Notes under the pieces: generated by a model | What the model was told of the DNA's origin: nothing | What the model saw: only the letters and a program-made list of their open reading frames with translations | The model's database searches: none | Part shown: positions 60,870 to 64,000 of the stretch, in pieces | How positions within the stretch are numbered: position 1 is the first letter of the stretch | Layout: every line of letters starts with the position of its first letter | NCBI GenBank assembly: GCA_022711355.1 | Contig: JAKLFE010000019.1 | Location: 1-64,000, forward strand | DNA length: 64,000 nucleotides | Direction of reading: 5' to 3' | Source: Spirochaetota bacterium | GTDB lineage: Bacteria; Spirochaetota; Spirochaetia; Treponematales; Rectinemataceae | Position numbers and translations under genes: made by a program

Positions 60870-61003
60870 GTCGGTCTCGTACCTCTCCAGTTTCAGTCTG
60901 TGCCCGTCGCGTAGTGCTAAGCTGTCCAGGGGGGCGGGGGCTTGTGCCCTTGAAAAATCCACGGTTTTCCCACGTTTATGCGAAAAAACCCCGTACCCTT
61001 CGC

Positions 61004-61032
61004 ATTATAATGAAATTGCAGAGGAGGTTCAA
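61004..61032 (-). promoter_or_regulatory. fusA promoter
   Basis: On the minus strand TTGAAC (61032-61027), a 17-bp spacer and a perfect TATAAT (61009-61004) lie about 135 bp upstream of the fusA start. It is among the best sigma-70-type promoters in the window. Confidence 0.75.
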
Positions 61033-61090
61033 GTACCAGCCTGAGTTTTCGGCTTGCGCAACGCTTAAGCTCGGATATAATACTTGACCC

Positions 61091-61507
61091 CTACAGATAC
61101 TCGATCCTCCAGCTGACCGGCCCCGCGGCCTTGAGGGTGGCGCTCACCCCGCAGTACTTCTCCTGCGAGAGCTCCACGGCCTTCTTCACGTTTTCCGGGT
61201 TGAGTCCCTCCGCGGCCTTGAAGCGGTAGACGATCGAAAACGAGGTGTAGCGCTTCGGATGCTCCTCGGAGAGCTCGGCTTCGAGCTCCATGTCGAACCA
61301 GCCGAGGGGCTCCCGCATCTTGGCCAGGATCGAGACGACGTCCATGCCGGTGCAGCCGGCTAGGGCGGCGAGGAGGAGGGGCTTCGGCCGTGGACCGGCC
61401 CCCCTGCCTCCCGATGCCTCGTCCGCGTCCATGACGAGCTTCCCGCCCGGCAGCTCGGCCTCGAAGCCCATGCCCCCCGTCCAGGAGCAGCTGATCTGGT
61501 GTTTCAT
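61091..61507 (-). CDS. OsmC-family protein
   Basis: 138 aa. OsmC/YhfA-type fold: KPLLLAALAGCTGMDVVSIL supplies the first active-site Cys, and AVELSQEKYCGVSATLKAAG supplies the second. These cysteines act in peroxide reduction in the family. Monocistronic, upstream of fusA on the same strand but with its own spacer. Confidence 0.9.
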   Translation of the reverse strand: MKHQISCSWTGGMGFEAELPGGKLVMDADEASGGRGAGPRPKPLLLAALAGCTGMDVVSILAKMREPLGWFDMELEAELSEEHPKRYTSFSIVYRFKAAEGLNPENVKKAVELSQEKYCGVSATLKAAGPVSWRIEYL

Positions 61508-61633
61508 CGCGTTTCTCCCTACCCAGGATGATAGAGCCCCGGGGCCCCGAGCTCAAGCGCCGTTAAATCGTCCCCTCCGTATCGGATTGTCCACGATTCG
61601 GCTCCGTGCTATGCTCCACGCTTCGGAGGGGTT

Positions 61634-63457
61634 ATGCAGGCATTGATACTGGCCGCCGGCATGGGCAAGCGCCTCGGGGCTTTGACTAAGGAAGCCACCA
61701 AGTGCATGGTGGAGGTCTGCGGCAAGAAGCTCATCGACAGCGCCCTCGAGGCCGTGGTCGAGGCGGGCATCAAGGACGTCACCATCGTCGTCGGCTACAA
61801 GGGCGAGAATCTCCGGAAGTACCTCGAGTCGGCCTCCTATCCCGGGCTCCGCTTCCGCTTCGTCGACAACCCCATCTACGACAAGACCAACAATATCTAC
61901 TCCCTCTGGCTCGCCCGCGAGGCCCTCGCCTCCGACGACACCATCCTCATCGAGAGCGACCTCATCTTCGAGAAGGGCCTCCTGCGGGACCTCGTCCAGA
62001 GCAAGGAGCCGAACGCCGCGGTGGTCGCCCGCTGGAAGTCCTGGATGGACGGCACCGTGACCCTCCTCGACTCCGAGGGCTTCGTCAGGAGCGTCATCGA
62101 CAAGAAGGACTTCAAGTGGAAGCGGATCGGCGAGTACTACAAGACGGTCAATATCTATAAGCTGTCCAGGGAATTCTCCGCCAAGTACTACCTGCCCTTC
62201 ATGGAGGCCCACCTCGCCTCCTTCGGCCGCAACAACTACTACGAGCAGGTCCTCAAGGTCCTCTCCTTCGTCGACGGGCCGAAGATCAAGGGCTTCAAGA
62301 TCAAGAAGCGCCGCTGGTACGAGATCGACGACCCCCAGGACCTCGACATAGCCGAGACCCTCTTCGCCGCCGACGCCGACCGGCTCGAGCGCTTCCAGTC
62401 CCGCTACGGCGGCTACTGGCGCTTCCCCTTCCTCAAGGACTTCTGCTACCTCGTCAATCCCTACTACCCGCCCAAGACCATGCTCCGCGAGATGCGCTCG
62501 AGCTTCGAGGTCCTCCTCTCGCAGTACCCCTCGGGCGCCCGCGTGCTGGGCATCCTCGCGGGCAAGACCTTCGGCCTCGATCCCTCCCGCGTCGCGGTCG
62601 GCAACGGGGCCGCCGAGCTCATCCGCCACCTCTTCGAGCTCGTGCCCGGCGAGGTCGGCGTCGTCTACCCGGCCTTCAACGAGTACCCCGCCCGGGCCGG
62701 CGCGGGCAGGGTCCGCAAGATCCTCGCCGATCCCGAGAGCCTGGGCTACGGCCTGCCCGAGCTCCTCCCCGCCCTCCCGGGCCTCGGCGCCCTCGTCGTC
62801 GTCAATCCCGACAACCCCTCCGGCCACTTCATCGAGAAAGCCGAGATGCTGTCCCTCGTCGCGGCCTGCCGGGACGCCGGCGTCGTCCTCGTGGTGGACG
62901 AGTCCTTCGCCGACTTCGCCGAGGAGCGCCTCCGCTACACGCTGCTCGACGACGAGCTCCTCGCCGCGAATCCCCACCTCGTCGCGGTCAAGTCGATCTC
63001 GAAGAGCTACGGCGTGCCGGGCCTCCGGCTCGGGGTCCTCGCCTCCTCCCGGCCCGGCCTGGTCGAGTCCCTCCGCAAGACCCTGCCGGTCTGGAACATC
63101 AACTCCTTCGGCGAGTTCTTCCTCCAGATAGCCGACAAGTACAAGTCCGACTACCGCCAAGCCTGCAACCGCCTCGCCCTCGAGCGCGGCAAGCTCGCGG
63201 CCGGCCTCGCGGCCATCCGCTTCCTCGAGCCCCTGGGCTCCCAGGCCAACTACCTGAGCTGCCGGGTCAAGCCGCCCTTCGCCTCCGGCGAGGTCTGCGC
63301 GCGCCTCCTCCAGGACCACGGCATCCTCGCCAAGGACCTGCGCGGCAAGGAGGGGCTCCGGGGCGACTGGATGCGCTTCGCCGTCCGCGACGAGGAGGAC
63401 AACGCCGCCCTCGTCATGGCCCTCGCCGCCATCGAGAAGGAAGGCCCGCGGGACTGA
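61634..63457 (+). CDS. Bifunctional nucleotidyltransferase / class I aminotransferase fusion
   Basis: 607 aa. Residues 1-245 are a sugar-phosphate-type nucleotidyltransferase: LILAAGMGKRLGALTKEATK with the GxGxR loop, DNPIYDKTNNIYSL, and acidic metal residues in LIESDLIFEK. Residues ~265-600 are a fold-I aminotransferase like histidinol-phosphate aminotransferase: VNPDNPSGHF, VVDESFADF, and the PLP lysine in SISKSYGVPGLRLG (K457). The N-terminal domain resembles LicC-type phosphocholine and 2-aminoethylphosphonate cytidylyltransferases. Fused cytidylyltransferase-transaminases are known from treponemes in phosphonate or phosphocholine surface decoration (recalled, not checked). A single-gene unit with a short GGAGG-like site (TCGGAGGGG). 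Confidence 0.8.
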   Translation: MQALILAAGMGKRLGALTKEATKCMVEVCGKKLIDSALEAVVEAGIKDVTIVVGYKGENLRKYLESASYPGLRFRFVDNPIYDKTNNIYSLWLAREALASDDTILIESDLIFEKGLLRDLVQSKEPNAAVVARWKSWMDGTVTLLDSEGFVRSVIDKKDFKWKRIGEYYKTVNIYKLSREFSAKYYLPFMEAHLASFGRNNYYEQVLKVLSFVDGPKIKGFKIKKRRWYEIDDPQDLDIAETLFAADADRLERFQSRYGGYWRFPFLKDFCYLVNPYYPPKTMLREMRSSFEVLLSQYPSGARVLGILAGKTFGLDPSRVAVGNGAAELIRHLFELVPGEVGVVYPAFNEYPARAGAGRVRKILADPESLGYGLPELLPALPGLGALVVVNPDNPSGHFIEKAEMLSLVAACRDAGVVLVVDESFADFAEERLRYTLLDDELLAANPHLVAVKSISKSYGVPGLRLGVLASSRPGLVESLRKTLPVWNINSFGEFFLQIADKYKSDYRQACNRLALERGKLAAGLAAIRFLEPLGSQANYLSCRVKPPFASGEVCARLLQDHGILAKDLRGKEGLRGDWMRFAVRDEEDNAALVMALAAIEKEGPRD

Positions 63458-63487
63458 GCCGCGCCCGGTGCATGGCCCGGGCGCGGC

Positions 63488-64000
63488 CTAGCCTCGGGCG
63501 AGCTCCGCGACGAGGAGGGCGAGCTCGGCGACGAGCCCGAGCTCGACCAGTCCCGGCAGGTCGGCCGGCCCGTGGATGAGCCGGTCGAAGCGGTGGGGGT
63601 CTGCGCTGGTCGCGGCTATCGTGGGTATCCCCGCCGGCCAGAAGAGGTAGTGGTCGCTCTCGTACCACCGCTCCATCTCGTCGAAGCCGCCTACCGAGCG
63701 CGCCTTCCCGAGGACGGCGGCCTTCTCCTCCTCCCCGAAGTTGAAGAAGCACAGGGAGGTCGGTCCCGGCCTTCCCCCCGCCCCGTCGCAGTTCATCGCG
63801 AGCTCGATGTCGCCCACCGCGCCGCCGCGGGCCGCGAGCCAGGCCTTCTCGCCCCCCGCCATGCACTCCTCGCCCATGTAGAAAACGAACTCGAGCTCCG
63901 CTCCCCCGCCTCCCCGGGCGGCGGCGGAGGCCGCGAGCTCCGCCGCCGCGAGGAGGGCGGCGACCGAGGCGCCGTTGTCGAGGGCGCCGGGGCTGTAGTG
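63488..64000 (-). CDS. M28-family zinc peptidase (5' end cut by window edge)
   Basis: 170 aa of C-terminal coding sequence on the minus strand, open at the right edge. SPGALDNGASVAALLAAAEL and FVFYMGEECMAGG give the metal Asp and catalytic Glu-Glu of M28 peptidases; DIELAMNCDGAGG and WYESDHYLFWPAGIPTIAA match further conserved blocks. It is probably an aminopeptidase, in keeping with the peptide transporter and PepT. Confidence 0.8.
   Translation of the reverse strand, partial: HYSPGALDNGASVAALLAAAELAASAAARGGGGAELEFVFYMGEECMAGGEKAWLAARGGAVGDIELAMNCDGAGGRPGPTSLCFFNFGEEEKAAVLGKARSVGGFDEMERWYESDHYLFWPAGIPTIAATSADPHRFDRLIHGPADLPGLVELGLVAELALLVAELARG

Overview
This window is a GC-rich bacterial chromosome segment that reads like a free-living or host-associated anaerobic spirochaete, probably near Treponema/Spirochaeta. 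That placement is an inference. It rests on an EF-G of the spirochaete/mitochondrial EFG1 type, a secreted PEGA-repeat protein, a cNMP-binding/TPR protein, a cytidylyltransferase-aminotransferase fusion, and the fermentative gene content. Both edges cut genes: a cNMP-binding protein on the left and an M28 peptidase on the right.

Layout. 1-3.7 kb: minus-strand genes for a cNMP/TPR protein, a metallo-amidohydrolase, a ROK sugar kinase and a GNAT acetyltransferase. 3.8-5.9 kb: two divergent exported proteins (PEGA repeats; beta-barrel). 5.9-11.5 kb: a complete oligopeptide-type ABC transporter. 11.9-22.3 kb: a lysine-fermentation operon (kdd, a GSAM-like aminotransferase, kce, kamA, kamB, kamC, kamD, kamE). 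22.4-28.9 kb: butyrate-forming genes (fabG-type reductase, maoC-type hydratase, bcd, etfB, etfA) with two TetR-type regulators, one a tandem double-TetR. 29.0-34.3 kb: a carboxylate-uptake/activation module (small membrane protein, SSS symporter, Fe-S flavoprotein, acyl-CoA ligase, KAS III-like enzyme). 34.4-38.5 kb: atoE opposite atoD-atoA-atoB. 39-40.5 kb: pepT and tRNA-Ala(GGC). 40.6-45.7 kb: a pelDEFG-type exopolysaccharide operon. 46-49.7 kb: a lipoprotein, an RlmL-like methyltransferase, and a MarR/PPOX pair. 49.9-57.7 kb: a ROK-regulated sugar ABC operon that also encodes an amidohydrolase, an argininosuccinate-lyase-like enzyme and a ROK kinase. 57.8-64 kb: a RecA/KaiC-like ATPase, fusA, osmC, a cytidylyltransferase-aminotransferase fusion and the partial M28 peptidase.

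How the genes work together. The kam, kdd and kce genes take lysine through beta-lysine and 3,5-diaminohexanoate to acetoacetate plus 3-aminobutyryl-CoA. AtoDA and AtoB convert acetoacetate to acetyl-CoA; FabG/MaoC/Bcd/EtfAB convert four-carbon CoA esters to butyryl-CoA; AtoE may move the short-chain acids. No clear 3-aminobutyryl-CoA ammonia-lyase (kal) is visible.

Most unusual feature. There is a family of inverted-repeat elements whose arms are tandem CACAGAG(A/G) octamers. Three of them fill three consecutive spacers of the lysine operon and a fourth lies beside fusA. One copy carries a lower-GC gene for a GxxExxY-family protein with PD-(D/E)xK nuclease motifs; the other three look like empty, MITE-like versions. 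I regard this as the best candidate in the window for an undescribed mobile or RNA-level system.
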